Shown here: in pieces, positions 50,110 to 58,580 of the stretch
How positions within the stretch are numbered: the stretch's first letter is position 1
Layout: every line of letters begins with the position of its first letter
Assembly: GCA_036496265.1 (NCBI GenBank)
Contig: DASXLL010000277.1
Span: 1-64,000, forward strand
Length of the DNA stretch: 64,000 nt
Origin: CAYLLN01 sp036496265
GTDB taxonomy: Bacteria; Planctomycetota; Planctomycetia; Pirellulales; Pirellulaceae
Direction: 5' to 3'
Made by a program: the position numbers and the translations under genes
Notes under the pieces: generated by a model
What the model saw: the letters and a program-made list of their open reading frames with translations, nothing else
Told to the model about the DNA's origin: nothing
Database searches by the model: none

Positions 50110-50838
50110 TCATTGCACCCGGTCCGCTTCCATGTGATACCAGACGTTTTTCAGGCCGAGCGATTGAATGGGCCGATCGGCCAAGAGGAACGTGCCGGCG
50201 AGCTTGATGCGGCGCGGCGAATAGGCGACGCGTTCTTTACCATCAGGGATGAAGACCTCGATCATGTCCGTCGGTTTCGGCTGACCTCCAAAGCAGCAAG
50301 TGCCCATGTCGGGGACGAGAATAAAGTGGTTGACCTTGCCCATGCTGGCGACGCCGGGGTGCATGTAGCCTTTGATGAAGATGGGCTTGCCGGTCAGCTC
50401 GATCGCTTTCACCGCGATCGGCAACTCCGGTTGGTCGGGGTCGGGTTGCAGCTCCCAGAAGCCGACGCGATTGTAACCATCCGGAACTTCGGTGCTGTAC
50501 GTGAAGGACGCCGAGGTACTGCCGATGATCGCTAAAAACACTCCACCAATCATGCCCGTCTTGGCCAAACGACCGCCCGTGTATTCGGTCGGATACCGAC
50601 GAACAGCACGAGCGCCCACAACGCCCATAATGAAGGCGATAAACGCCAGGAAAGCGCCGACGAAGCCCAGCGGCACAGCATCGCCCACCTGAAATCGCAT
50701 CGAGACAACGGCCAGCACGACCAGCGGCAGACTAATCGCGGCCAAGACCGCAGAAATCACAGCCGAGCGGCTAATAGCACGATACGGGGCTAGGTCTTCG
50801 CCCGGCGGACGTGTCGTGGCAGTCGGCAAAGCGGACAT
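50110..50838 (-). CDS. Membrane protein with DUF3299-like domain
   Basis: 242 residues from the ATG at 50838. Three hydrophobic helices lie in the first half (SAVISAVLAAISLPLVVLAV, GFVGAFLAFIAFIMGVVGAR and GMIGGVFLAIIGSTSASFTY). The exported C-terminal domain has IELTGKPIFIKGYMHPGV, VNHFILVPDMGTCCFGGQPK and a MIEVF strand, the pattern of DUF3299 with its paired-cysteine CCFG. The family is known from proteobacterial lipoproteins near ABC exporters. Here it is fused to a membrane anchor. It lies 99 bases downstream of the HEAT-like protein gene in the same direction; the two could be co-transcribed. Function unknown. Confidence 0.8.
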   Translation of the reverse strand: MSALPTATTRPPGEDLAPYRAISRSAVISAVLAAISLPLVVLAVVSMRFQVGDAVPLGFVGAFLAFIAFIMGVVGARAVRRYPTEYTGGRLAKTGMIGGVFLAIIGSTSASFTYSTEVPDGYNRVGFWELQPDPDQPELPIAVKAIELTGKPIFIKGYMHPGVASMGKVNHFILVPDMGTCCFGGQPKPTDMIEVFIPDGKERVAYSPRRIKLAGTFLLADRPIQSLGLKNVWYHMEADRVQ

Positions 50839-50937
50839 GGAAGTACGAGCCTCGCGACGGACACTAGCCCGAAGCACAAGCGAGGGAGATAGTTCTTTGC
50901 GTCAATAACCCTGGCTTGCGCTTCGGGCTAATATTTG

Positions 50938-52422
50938 TTACTGCCCACCACGCAGCAACGACCACTGGGCGAACAGCAACACGGCTCCTATCCCCCACGG
51001 TACGCCGAGAACGGCCAAAAGGTTCGCCGATGGTGCGGTCTTCCGCAGCGCAGCCGCGGGCCGAACGCCTTCATTGAGGGCCAAAGCCAGGTTTTTTTCG
51101 TCATCCGCAGGCGGCAGGGGGATGCCGGCTAGAGCGGCGGCAGACGATGCTGCGCGAACCTGTCCGGCGTCGGCCAATGTCCCGCTCGTCGGCATGGGAT
51201 GCGCTTCCACAGCGGCCACCGCCGGCATCGGCGCTGGCGGTTCAGCCTGTGAAGCCTTGTCGGGCGACGGAGCTGGCGCGCTCGGCGCACCGGGGAAGAA
51301 CGTATTCGCCCGCTTCACCGCGGCCGGGTCGATCTTCTCGCATTCGCTGAGCAGCTCCTTCGCTTTCGGCAGCGGGCAGGCCCGCAGATAATTGACAACC
51401 GGGACGCGCACCCAGCTATTCTTCTCGTTGGCGTTTTTATAAAGGTCAAACAACTTGTCCATCACGCCCCAATCTTCCCACTTGGCCAGATCGGGAATGA
51501 CCAGATCGGCCAACTCAGGCCGATCGAGCATCGGGTGCAGCGCTTTCACGAGTTGCTTCGTGCCAATGAGGCCCCCTTCGCTACCGTGGAAGCGAATGGC
51601 CATAATCGCCGCGTACGTATCCGCGTAATCGGCTTTGTCATTGCCGAGGAACAGTTTTTCAACCAGCGGCAAGCCTGCTTCGCCTTTCAGAGTCAAGTAG
51701 CACGCAATGAGCGCATCCAGCCCCGACTTCGCTTTGCGATCGCTCGACGTCATGAAATCTTCGATCATCGGCAGATCCTTTTCCGTGCCGGTGATTCCGA
51801 GAATGACGAGATACAATCGGCGGCGGCTGGCCGGAATTTCCGGATTCTTAATCCAAGCCACGACCTGATCATGCTTGAGTTGCGGCTTGATTGACTTGAG
51901 TTGCGCGTAGGGAGCGCGAGCGAATTCGTCGTAGGCGTCGCGAGCGAGCATCTCATCGGTGTCTTCCAAGTATTGCTGGAAGAAGATCAGCCTGTCCGCA
52001 CCGTCCTTCGGCAGCTTGACCAGCTCGGTCAGATACTTCATCCCGCGATCGGTCAGCGGCAGCGGTGTGGACCACATCGTGGCCGGCGGCGAAATGCCCA
52101 TCACCAGGAACGGTTTGCCAACCGTGCCATCGCCGAAGTAAAGTGTTTCCAGCTTCTCCTGCGGCTTGACGAGTCCTTCGCCCTTAATAACCTGCTCAAC
52201 TTCAAAAGTGGCCTTCTGAATTTCGTCGCCCGCCTTGTTCGATTGCGGCGGCACTTGCACCAGCCGTGCGATAACCGCCACATCCATTGTTCCCAACTCC
52301 TCGCTGAACGTTTGCGAGGCGGAGGTGCAAAAGGGGCAGGCATGAGCGGCTTGTGACCGCGACGGTTGGAACAAGACCGCCAAGGCCATCACGGCCATCG
52401 AGAAGACGTTGAAGCGACGCAT
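50938..52422 (-). CDS. Exported protein with CxxC motif and HEAT-like repeats
   Basis: 494 residues from the ATG at 52422 (GGAGG six bases upstream). The signal peptide is about 1-25 (MRRFNVFSMAVMALAVLFQP, ending SQAA), immediately followed by HACPFCTSASQTFSEELGTM, a thioredoxin-like or haem-free CxxC. A beta-rich region (about 40-150) is followed by helical repeats (about 160-390: GLDALIACYLTLKGEAGLPL, DTYAAIMAIRFHGSEGG). Then come a proline/alanine-rich spacer and a C-terminal membrane helix (LLAVLGVPWGIGAVLLFAQW), so it should be anchored by its C-terminus with the bulk in the periplasm. No enzyme family recognised. Confidence 0.75.
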   Translation of the reverse strand: MRRFNVFSMAVMALAVLFQPSRSQAAHACPFCTSASQTFSEELGTMDVAVIARLVQVPPQSNKAGDEIQKATFEVEQVIKGEGLVKPQEKLETLYFGDGTVGKPFLVMGISPPATMWSTPLPLTDRGMKYLTELVKLPKDGADRLIFFQQYLEDTDEMLARDAYDEFARAPYAQLKSIKPQLKHDQVVAWIKNPEIPASRRRLYLVILGITGTEKDLPMIEDFMTSSDRKAKSGLDALIACYLTLKGEAGLPLVEKLFLGNDKADYADTYAAIMAIRFHGSEGGLIGTKQLVKALHPMLDRPELADLVIPDLAKWEDWGVMDKLFDLYKNANEKNSWVRVPVVNYLRACPLPKAKELLSECEKIDPAAVKRANTFFPGAPSAPAPSPDKASQAEPPAPMPAVAAVEAHPMPTSGTLADAGQVRAASSAAALAGIPLPPADDEKNLALALNEGVRPAAALRKTAPSANLLAVLGVPWGIGAVLLFAQWSLLRGGQ

Positions 52423-52643
52423 TTCAGACCTCCGAATCGGCAAAGCTACCGTAGATCCACTCAACTATACCGCTAGCAGGCAAGAAATCGGCTCGACCGA
52501 CGATTATATCATCGGCGAGCGACCGCGGCTCCTCAACCGGGTGGGCCTTCGTCATTGTAGTTCGCACGCTCCGCGCGAGGTACGCGCCGTACTTTGCCCC
52601 GGCCGCAGCGACCGTTAAGATGCAAAACTTCTCGCAAATGACC

Positions 52644-52744
52644 GGTTAACGGGCCCGTCCACGGGCCGGTTGTCGGACATGAATCGGATTACAAAATTGC
52701 GCCGCGTGGACGCGGCGGTTAAACCGGCCCGTCCACGGGCCAGT
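52644..52744. repeat. Direct repeat with hairpin core before btaA
   Basis: Two near-identical palindromic copies containing GGCCCGTCCACGGGCC (52644-52670 and 52718-52744) flank a CCGCG-TGGA-CGCGG hairpin (about 52702-52715). The block ends 20 bases before the btaA start and must lie in its mRNA leader or promoter. Confidence 0.9.
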
Positions 52745-52763
52745 CATATCAGGGCGAACGCGG

Positions 52764-53954
52764 ATGTCGGTGCTCGATTGGGTTAGTTCCCGTGTTTTCA
52801 AATTCGTTCACGGCAACAACCTCGTCTATAACACGTGCTGGGAAGACCCGCGGCTCGATCGCACCGCGCTCAAAATTGGGCCGACGGATAACATCCTCGT
52901 CATCACTTCCGCCGGCTGTAACGTCCTCGACTACTCCCTCTGCGAGCCGCAGCACGTCTTCGCCGTCGATATGAACCCGCGGCAAAACGCACTGCTCGAC
53001 CTGAAAATCGCCGGCATCAAAACGCTCGAATTCGAAGACTTCTTCCGCTTGTTCGGCTACGGCTATCATCCGGAGGCCAAACGGCTGTACCAAAAGCGGA
53101 TGCGCTCCGCCCTCCCGGCCTGGTCGCAAGCCTGGTGGGACACGTGGATCAAATTTTTCGCGAATCCCACCCGCACTTTTTATTATCGCGGCACCAGCGG
53201 CGCGTTCGCCCGGCTCATCAAGGTCTATATCGACCGCATGATCCGCGTGCGGCCGCACATCGACGCGATCCTCGACGCCAAAACGCTCACCGAGCAGCGC
53301 GAAATCTACGACAAGCACCTCGTCGAAAAATTCTGGTCGCGGTCCATGCGGTTTGCGATGAACCGCGACACAACCCTTTCGATGGTCGGCGTTCCTAAGG
53401 CCCAGCGCAAGCAGGTGGAGACCCAATACGACGGTGGCATCGTCAAATTCGTCCAAGACGCCGTCGAGACCGTTTTTTGCAAGCTGCCTCTGGCCGACAA
53501 CTACTTCTGGCGCGTCTATATGAAGGGCGAGTACTCGCGGACGTGCTGCCCGGAGTATCTCAAAGCGAATAACTTCGAGCGGCTCAAGGGCGGACTCATC
53601 GAGCGCGTCAGCACACACACCAATTCCGTCCAGGGCTTTCTCGACAAGCACAACGGCGACATCTCTCGGTATGTGCTGCTCGACCACATGGACTGGCTCA
53701 GCGACAAATTCTTCCCCCTGTTAGAGCTGGAGTGGGAAGCGATCATTCGCCGGGCCGCCCCCGGCACGCGCGTGATTTGGCGCAGCGGCGGCCTCAAAAC
53801 CGACTTCATCGACCGCGTCCACGTCACCGCCGCCGGCAAGCAGCGCCCGCTCCCCGAGCTGCTCACCTTCCACGACAACCTCGCCGCCGAATTGCATCCG
53901 CAGGACCGAGTCCACACCTACGGCAGCTTTTACATCGCCGATCTAGCTACATAA
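52764..53954 (+). CDS. btaA: S-adenosylmethionine:diacylglycerol 3-amino-3-carboxypropyltransferase
   Basis: 396 residues of the DUF3419/BtaA family. Signatures: VHGNNLVYNTCWEDPRLDRT, the SAM-binding region NILVITSAGCNVLDYSLCEP with the acidic AVDMNPRQNALLDLKIAGIK, EDFFRLFGYGYHPEAKRLYQ and the C-terminal LLDHMDWLSDKFFPLLELEW. BtaA moves the aminocarboxypropyl group of SAM to diacylglycerol, forming diacylglyceryl-homoserine, the first step to the betaine lipid DGTS. The next gene is a methyltransferase that can supply the three N-methylations, so the pair is a complete pathway. Betaine lipids often replace phospholipids under phosphate limitation. No pho box was recognised in the repeat-filled leader. 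Confidence 0.92.
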   Translation: MSVLDWVSSRVFKFVHGNNLVYNTCWEDPRLDRTALKIGPTDNILVITSAGCNVLDYSLCEPQHVFAVDMNPRQNALLDLKIAGIKTLEFEDFFRLFGYGYHPEAKRLYQKRMRSALPAWSQAWWDTWIKFFANPTRTFYYRGTSGAFARLIKVYIDRMIRVRPHIDAILDAKTLTEQREIYDKHLVEKFWSRSMRFAMNRDTTLSMVGVPKAQRKQVETQYDGGIVKFVQDAVETVFCKLPLADNYFWRVYMKGEYSRTCCPEYLKANNFERLKGGLIERVSTHTNSVQGFLDKHNGDISRYVLLDHMDWLSDKFFPLLELEWEAIIRRAAPGTRVIWRSGGLKTDFIDRVHVTAAGKQRPLPELLTFHDNLAAELHPQDRVHTYGSFYIADLAT

Positions 53955-53957
53955 ATT

Positions 53958-54022
53958 CCAAGAACCGAAGAACCAAGAACCAAGGATGTGGCAAGTTTGG
54001 TTCTTGGTTCTTCGGTTCTTGG
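53958..54022. repeat. 26-bp perfect hairpin made of GAACCAA heptad-like units
   Basis: The left arm 53958-53983 and right arm 53997-54022 are exactly complementary, each made of AAGAACC words spaced 7-8 bases apart. The loop has 13 bases. It begins four bases after the btaA stop and ends nine bases before the btaB ATG. Confidence 0.95.
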
Positions 54023-54031
54023 TTCTTCCCC

Positions 54032-54823
54032 ATGAGCTTGGCTTCCGACCTCAAGATCCTCTACCACCTCGCCCTCAAGCCCGTCCGTGGTAAAGACCAC
54101 GCCGCGCGAATGGAGAGTTTTTATTCCGGCCAGGCCGGCGCATACGACGACTTCCGCAAGCGCCTGCTCAAAGGCCGCCAAGAACTCTGGAGCTTGATTC
54201 CACCGCCCCCCGGCGGCACCTGGATCGACATGGGCGGCGGCACCGGCGCCAATCTCGACTATTTCCTAACTTCCAAAACCCCGAATCCCGAGCCCCGAGC
54301 CTCGTGCCCCGAGCCCCTGTCTCCCCCCCACCTGGCAGGCCTCGAAAAAATCTACGTTCTCGACCTCTCACACTCGCTGCTCGAAATCGCCAAGCAGCGA
54401 ATCGCCAGTAGCGGCTGGACCAACGTCGAAACCGTCGAAGCCGACGCCACCACATTTCAGCCGCCGACCGGACCGGTCGATGTCGTCACGTTCTCCTACT
54501 CGCTCACGATGATTCCCGATTGGTTCGCCGCGATCGAAAATGCCCTGACCATTCTCAAGCCCGGCGGCACGATTGGCATCGTCGATTTCTACGTCTCGCG
54601 AAAATACGCGTCGGGTGCGCTTGCGCGTCACGGCTGGGGGACCCGCACCTTCTGGCCAACGTGGTTCGCGCTCGACAACGTCTTTCCCTCGCCCGACCAC
54701 GTGCCGTTCCTGCACCGCCACTTTGACGTCCTGCACTTCGAAGAACATCGCTCCAAGGTTCCATATATTCCGCTGGCCCGCGTGCCTTATTACATGTTCA
54801 TAGGGAGAAAACGCGGCAGCTGA
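54032..54823 (+). CDS. btaB: SAM-dependent N-methyltransferase, BtaB-like
   Basis: 263 residues from the ATG at 54032. Class I methyltransferase core: GGTWIDMGGGTGANLDYF (motif I), KIYVLDLSHSLLEIAKQRIA (acidic residue of motif post I), VETVEADATTFQPPTGPVDV, VVTFSYSLTMIPDWFAAIEN and the C-terminal PYIPLARVPYYMFIGRKR typical of BtaB. It should trimethylate the homoserine amine of the BtaA product to give DGTS. Between motif I and the next strand (about residues 83-97), an in-frame run of CCCCGAG heptads adds a Pro/Glu-rich loop. The preceding hairpin covers the region where a ribosome-binding site would be expected. Confidence 0.88.
   Translation: MSLASDLKILYHLALKPVRGKDHAARMESFYSGQAGAYDDFRKRLLKGRQELWSLIPPPPGGTWIDMGGGTGANLDYFLTSKTPNPEPRASCPEPLSPPHLAGLEKIYVLDLSHSLLEIAKQRIASSGWTNVETVEADATTFQPPTGPVDVVTFSYSLTMIPDWFAAIENALTILKPGGTIGIVDFYVSRKYASGALARHGWGTRTFWPTWFALDNVFPSPDHVPFLHRHFDVLHFEEHRSKVPYIPLARVPYYMFIGRKRGS
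54279..54320. repeat. Heptad repeat in frame inside btaB
   Basis: Six 7-base units of consensus CCCCGAG occupy 54279-54320 and are translated as a Pro/Glu/Ser loop (TPNPEPRASCPEPLS) between methyltransferase motif I and the following strand. Confidence 0.93.
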
Positions 54824-54837
54824 CGGAGTTTAAGAAC

Positions 54838-54957
54838 GTGGCCACCGAAACGTCGACGAACGAATTGTATGAATCGGCTAGCAAGCTCCTCGTCCGCAAC
54901 AGCGAGCAAATGGCCTGCTACGAGTTCGCCCCCGCCGCCGCCCTAGCGCTCAAGTAG
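54838..54957 (+). CDS. Possible 39-residue protein or gene remnant after btaB
   Basis: GTG at 54838 with GGAG about ten bases upstream, ending at a TAG (54955-54957) that belongs to a family B hairpin repeat. Product: VATETSTNELYESASKLLVR then NSEQMACYEFAPAAALALK. No family recognised. It may be a small peptide gene, or the tail of a degraded gene. Confidence 0.3.
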   Translation: MATETSTNELYESASKLLVRNSEQMACYEFAPAAALALK

Positions 54958-54975
54958 GGTGGGCTGTGCCCATCA
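54955..54975. repeat. Hairpin repeat family B, copy 2
   Basis: TAGGGTGGGC-TGT-GCCCATCA. The TAG is the stop codon of the 39-residue frame, as in the copies at 14254 and 61928. Confidence 0.9.
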
Positions 54976-55088
54976 TCGCGCTCCAAGCTCAACAGCGCGG
55001 AGCAAACCTACTCCTTGTGATCTGCCAATAGACAGTTGATCCGCCTCGCTCCGGGACCAAGTTTGGTCCCGGCTATTCGCATCACAAA

Positions 55089-57344
55089 CTACCGCGCCTG
55101 CGGACCCATCGGCCGCGGCATATTCGCACTCGCCGGAATCGCACCCACCGGCCGCGGCATCCCGTTCGGCGCCATTCCAGCGCCCGGTCTCTGGGGCGGC
55201 ATGCCAACCTGCCCTTGCGGCGGCATCATCCCCGCCCGCTGCTGCTGCGGCGTTGGTCCCAGCGTGATCGGGCTGGCCCCGCGAGCGCCGCTTTGCGACG
55301 TCCCCGCAACAAAGTTATCGACTTGCGACGTTTCCCGCAGCCGATCGAACTCCTTGGTCATCAGCATCCGCAGCTTCTTCTCCTGAATGTCTTTCACCAG
55401 CTCCGGACGAACATCATTGAAGTTCGTTTGCACCGGCTTCGTCCTGCCCAAGCACCGCAAGATGATGTACTGACCATCGACAGCCACAATGCCCGACAGC
55501 TCATTCTGCTTCAGCTTGAACGCCTCTTCTTCAATTAGCGGCGAACCGCCAAAGCGGCGAATCGGCGGCACTTTGCCTCCATTGGCCTTCGATGAGGGCT
55601 CGATCGAATACTGCTGTGCCAGCTCGGTGAACATCGGCTCGGTGTTGTTGTTCCGCGCCATTTCCCAAACCTTCTGTGCCTGCCGCTGATCACCGCAGAC
55701 GATGGCCTGCACCTCGACCCGCTCGCCATAATTCGACTCATACCCGCGGCGCAGATCTTCGTCCGTCACTTCCACTCGCGAGCCAACCAGTTTCTTCAAG
55801 GCGACCGACGGCCACACCGCGTCGCGAATATACAAATCGACCGTCGCTCCCGGCTGCTCGGTGACCGATTTCAGCCATCGCTCCATATCCGGCTTTCCGT
55901 CCTTGGTGACGAAGCCGTAGGCGTCGGCCGCGCGAGACACCTCCGAGTCGATGTCCGGCTTGTCGATCGCGAGTTGCTTGCGATTCAGCTCTTGCTGCAA
56001 AATCCGGCGGTTGACTTCGCCATCCAGCACTTCGCCGCCATGCCGCGTGATGCATTCGTCGGCCAATTGGGCCAGCGTGATCTGCCGCCCGTTCACGACC
56101 GCCGCGACTCCCGGCATCTGCTGCTGCTTCTGAAGCTGCTCCGGCTTATCGCCCAAGATCAAATCAATCTGGGCCTCTTTCTTTTTCTTCTCGAAGAAAT
56201 CGGCGGCACTCACCCGCAGCTTGTTCTCCTTGATCTTCTCCTTCATCCGCGCCTGCTGCTCCGCGAGCTGCTGGTTCGACAGATACTGCTGCGGCATGAT
56301 CTCTTCGCATTTCAGGACGTAGAACATGTTCGCCACATGCACGACCTCGGAAATCTGTCCCGGCTTGAGACTGAACGCCACTTGTTCCAAGAGCGGATCG
56401 CCCAAGTGGCGGCGGATCGGCGGAATGACGCCGTAGGCTGCTGCCACGCCCGGCTCGACCGTGTATTTCTTCGATTTTTCGCCGAAGGCGTTGGGCTCGG
56501 CGAGTGCCTCCGCCCGCGCCTGATCGGCTTTCTGCTGATTATCGCACGCGATGAGCCGGCAGCGAACTTTCGCGCCAAATTCCGATTCGATTGCCTTTTT
56601 CATATCCGCATCCGTGACTTCAATGTCACTTGAAACCACCTGTCGCAGCGCCAGCATCGGCCACAGGACCTCGCGGCGATATTGTTCTTCGCTGAAGCCG
56701 CGTTCTTCTCGCAGAAGCTGCAGCCAGCGATCGCGAGCCAGGCCAAACCGGCCGGCAACCTTGTCGATCTCAACCGAAATGTCGGCGTCGGTGACTTGAA
56801 TGCCCTTCTGAGCACACGCATCGGAGATCAATTGCCGATTGACCATGCTTTCGAGCACTTCTTCGCCGTAGCGGCGAATCGTTTCGCGGCCCAGTTCCGT
56901 TCGCGTGATCTGCTCGCCATTAACCACGGCCATCACTTGCAGCGTCGAAACGGGCGGCAACGCCGCCGACTTGCTCGGCGCGGTCGCAGCAGCCGGCTGA
57001 ACGCCGCCACCCGGCGCGGGCGGTCCTTGCGGCCGCGCGGCAGCCGGATTGGCGCCCACTTGCGGCAAGGGCGTCTGCATCGGCGCGCCAGGAACCGGCG
57101 GTCGCGCCGCCTGTTGGCCCGCTGCCGGCAACTGCGTCGGATTCGCCGGACGCGGCGGGGCCATGGCGCTGCCGGCCCTGACAACCGGTGCTTGGGCCGC
57201 CACTTGGGGCGAGCTAGTAAGGCGAATCGCGACCACGATCGCCACCACGGCGATTACGCTGCCCACCATCCACAGCCAGCCGCCGGGCGAGGGGTTTTTG
57301 TCGCGAGAAACTTGAGTGCGCGAGGCGGGATCGGAACCATCCAT
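55089..57344 (-). CDS. SurA/PpiC-type peptidyl-prolyl isomerase with tandem duplication
   Basis: 751 residues from the ATG at 57344, preceded by AAGGAAG; an ATG seven codons earlier lacks a site. A cytoplasmic N-terminus and one membrane helix (GGWLWMVGSVIAVVAIVVAI) precede a Pro/Ala/Gln-rich linker. Then come two successive SurA-like units. Unit 1: VMAVVNGEQITRTELGRETI, a helical chaperone part, and a parvulin-like part with GVIPPIRRHLGDPLLEQVAF. Unit 2: AAVVNGRQITLAQLADECIT and GKVPPIRRFGGSPLIEEEAF. The parvulin-like parts show the family's GxIPPIRR..G.PLIEE.AF surface, but some isomerase residues are not evident. Anchored periplasmic chaperone/foldase role inferred. The C-terminus is Gly/Pro/Met-rich. 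Confidence 0.85.
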   Translation of the reverse strand: MDGSDPASRTQVSRDKNPSPGGWLWMVGSVIAVVAIVVAIRLTSSPQVAAQAPVVRAGSAMAPPRPANPTQLPAAGQQAARPPVPGAPMQTPLPQVGANPAAARPQGPPAPGGGVQPAAATAPSKSAALPPVSTLQVMAVVNGEQITRTELGRETIRRYGEEVLESMVNRQLISDACAQKGIQVTDADISVEIDKVAGRFGLARDRWLQLLREERGFSEEQYRREVLWPMLALRQVVSSDIEVTDADMKKAIESEFGAKVRCRLIACDNQQKADQARAEALAEPNAFGEKSKKYTVEPGVAAAYGVIPPIRRHLGDPLLEQVAFSLKPGQISEVVHVANMFYVLKCEEIMPQQYLSNQQLAEQQARMKEKIKENKLRVSAADFFEKKKKEAQIDLILGDKPEQLQKQQQMPGVAAVVNGRQITLAQLADECITRHGGEVLDGEVNRRILQQELNRKQLAIDKPDIDSEVSRAADAYGFVTKDGKPDMERWLKSVTEQPGATVDLYIRDAVWPSVALKKLVGSRVEVTDEDLRRGYESNYGERVEVQAIVCGDQRQAQKVWEMARNNNTEPMFTELAQQYSIEPSSKANGGKVPPIRRFGGSPLIEEEAFKLKQNELSGIVAVDGQYIILRCLGRTKPVQTNFNDVRPELVKDIQEKKLRMLMTKEFDRLRETSQVDNFVAGTSQSGARGASPITLGPTPQQQRAGMMPPQGQVGMPPQRPGAGMAPNGMPRPVGAIPASANMPRPMGPQAR

Positions 57345-57564
57345 GGTCACGCTTCCTTCATCCATGAACCGAAAACTGGGTCGCGGCCGCTATCAGACCT
57401 GGGCGTCTTTTCCCGGGTAGCTGTGTTCTGCGAAGCATTACACAGTGCCGTTTTAGCAGCCGGCTAACTACGAGCGCGCGAAAGTCTATGCCAAGCGGCA
57501 ACTGGCAGCAAGGGAGAAAAGCGGTTCCTGCTAGCAGCGCACGACCAGAGAGCCACCGCCGGCG

Positions 57565-58551
57565 TCAATCGACGAGCGATTTCAGCAACTCGCCCAGCCG
57601 GAAACCTGCCTGAACTACGCGTCGCTCGGCAATGCGCCCGCCGCTCTTCAAATAGTCTTCGCTCAAGCTAATTTCCGCGACGCTGCCAGCCGCTTCCATT
57701 TTGCGAAGCGCGTCGATCACTTCCGTCGTATAAACATTTGCCGCCGCCAAATGATGGCTTTCATCGCGCCATGTCACCTGATCGAGCACCGACTGCGACT
57801 CCTTGCCCAGCCGACTCAGTTCCTCGTTGGCCGCTAGCTTCAGCGCGGCGTTGCGTGCAGCGCGAAACTCATCGTCACGCCCGAGCAACCCATCCCACAG
57901 CGCGTGCAGGTTTCCGTTCTGCTTCGTCTTAACCGAATTGCCGCCTCGGTCGCCTTCCGGAAACAGCTTGATTGAAAACATCGCCGCCCCATGCAACGGC
58001 TGATGAACGTCCCCCACGCAATGAACCAGCCATGCCAGCATCACCGCCCGATCCGCCGGGCTGGCCTGCCGGTCCTTCACGACACGGCGGCCCAGATTGA
58101 TCGCCTGCGTCACGTTCATCGACGGCGTATCCAAGTTCGCCCCTTCCGGCGGCTCCGTCGCCACATTCACCGTCAGCTTTCCTGCCAACTCCGCGCGCGC
58201 AGAGTCCGACAAAAACAGCGGCACATTGACATAGTGCCATTCACCGCGGCCAAACGCCTTTCGTTCCGGCGACCCCGAGCGAATCATGTCGGGCCAGACC
58301 GCTGCCTGCTGAAAAAACCATTCGTTCTGCGTCGTCTCGTTCGCGTTCTGAATCTCCGCCGGCATCGCCTCGGCAAAATCCTGCGCAAACCGCGGATGCC
58401 GCCGCAATGCGGCCACGACTTTTCCCTGTTCTTCAGCCGTCAGCCGCTGGAACGCAATCGACGCGATCACCTTGTGCCCGGTAAAATTCCACGCCGACGC
58501 CGGCGCAACCGTCAGACACCAAATCAGCCAGCAGGTAAGGGCAAATCGCAT
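57565..58551 (-). CDS. S1/P1 nuclease family protein, exported
   Basis: 328 residues with a signal peptide cleaved just before WNFTGHKVIASIAFQRLTAE: the N-terminal Trp and the His in WNFTGH are zinc ligands of this family. More ligands follow in PEIQNANETTQNEWFFQQAA, WHYVNVP, AVMLAWLVHCVGDVHQPLHG (HxxxDxHxP-like core) and GDRGGNSVKTKQNGNLHALW, with DESHHLAAAN near the end. The three-zinc active site cuts single-stranded DNA and RNA to 5'-phosphates. Members also dephosphorylate 3'-nucleotides. A nutrient (phosphate or nucleoside) scavenging role outside the cytoplasm is likely. Confidence 0.92.
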   Translation of the reverse strand: MRFALTCWLIWCLTVAPASAWNFTGHKVIASIAFQRLTAEEQGKVVAALRRHPRFAQDFAEAMPAEIQNANETTQNEWFFQQAAVWPDMIRSGSPERKAFGRGEWHYVNVPLFLSDSARAELAGKLTVNVATEPPEGANLDTPSMNVTQAINLGRRVVKDRQASPADRAVMLAWLVHCVGDVHQPLHGAAMFSIKLFPEGDRGGNSVKTKQNGNLHALWDGLLGRDDEFRAARNAALKLAANEELSRLGKESQSVLDQVTWRDESHHLAAANVYTTEVIDALRKMEAAGSVAEISLSEDYLKSGGRIAERRVVQAGFRLGELLKSLVD

Positions 58552-58580
58552 GTTCGGCAGATGTTCGTCAGCGGAAAAAA

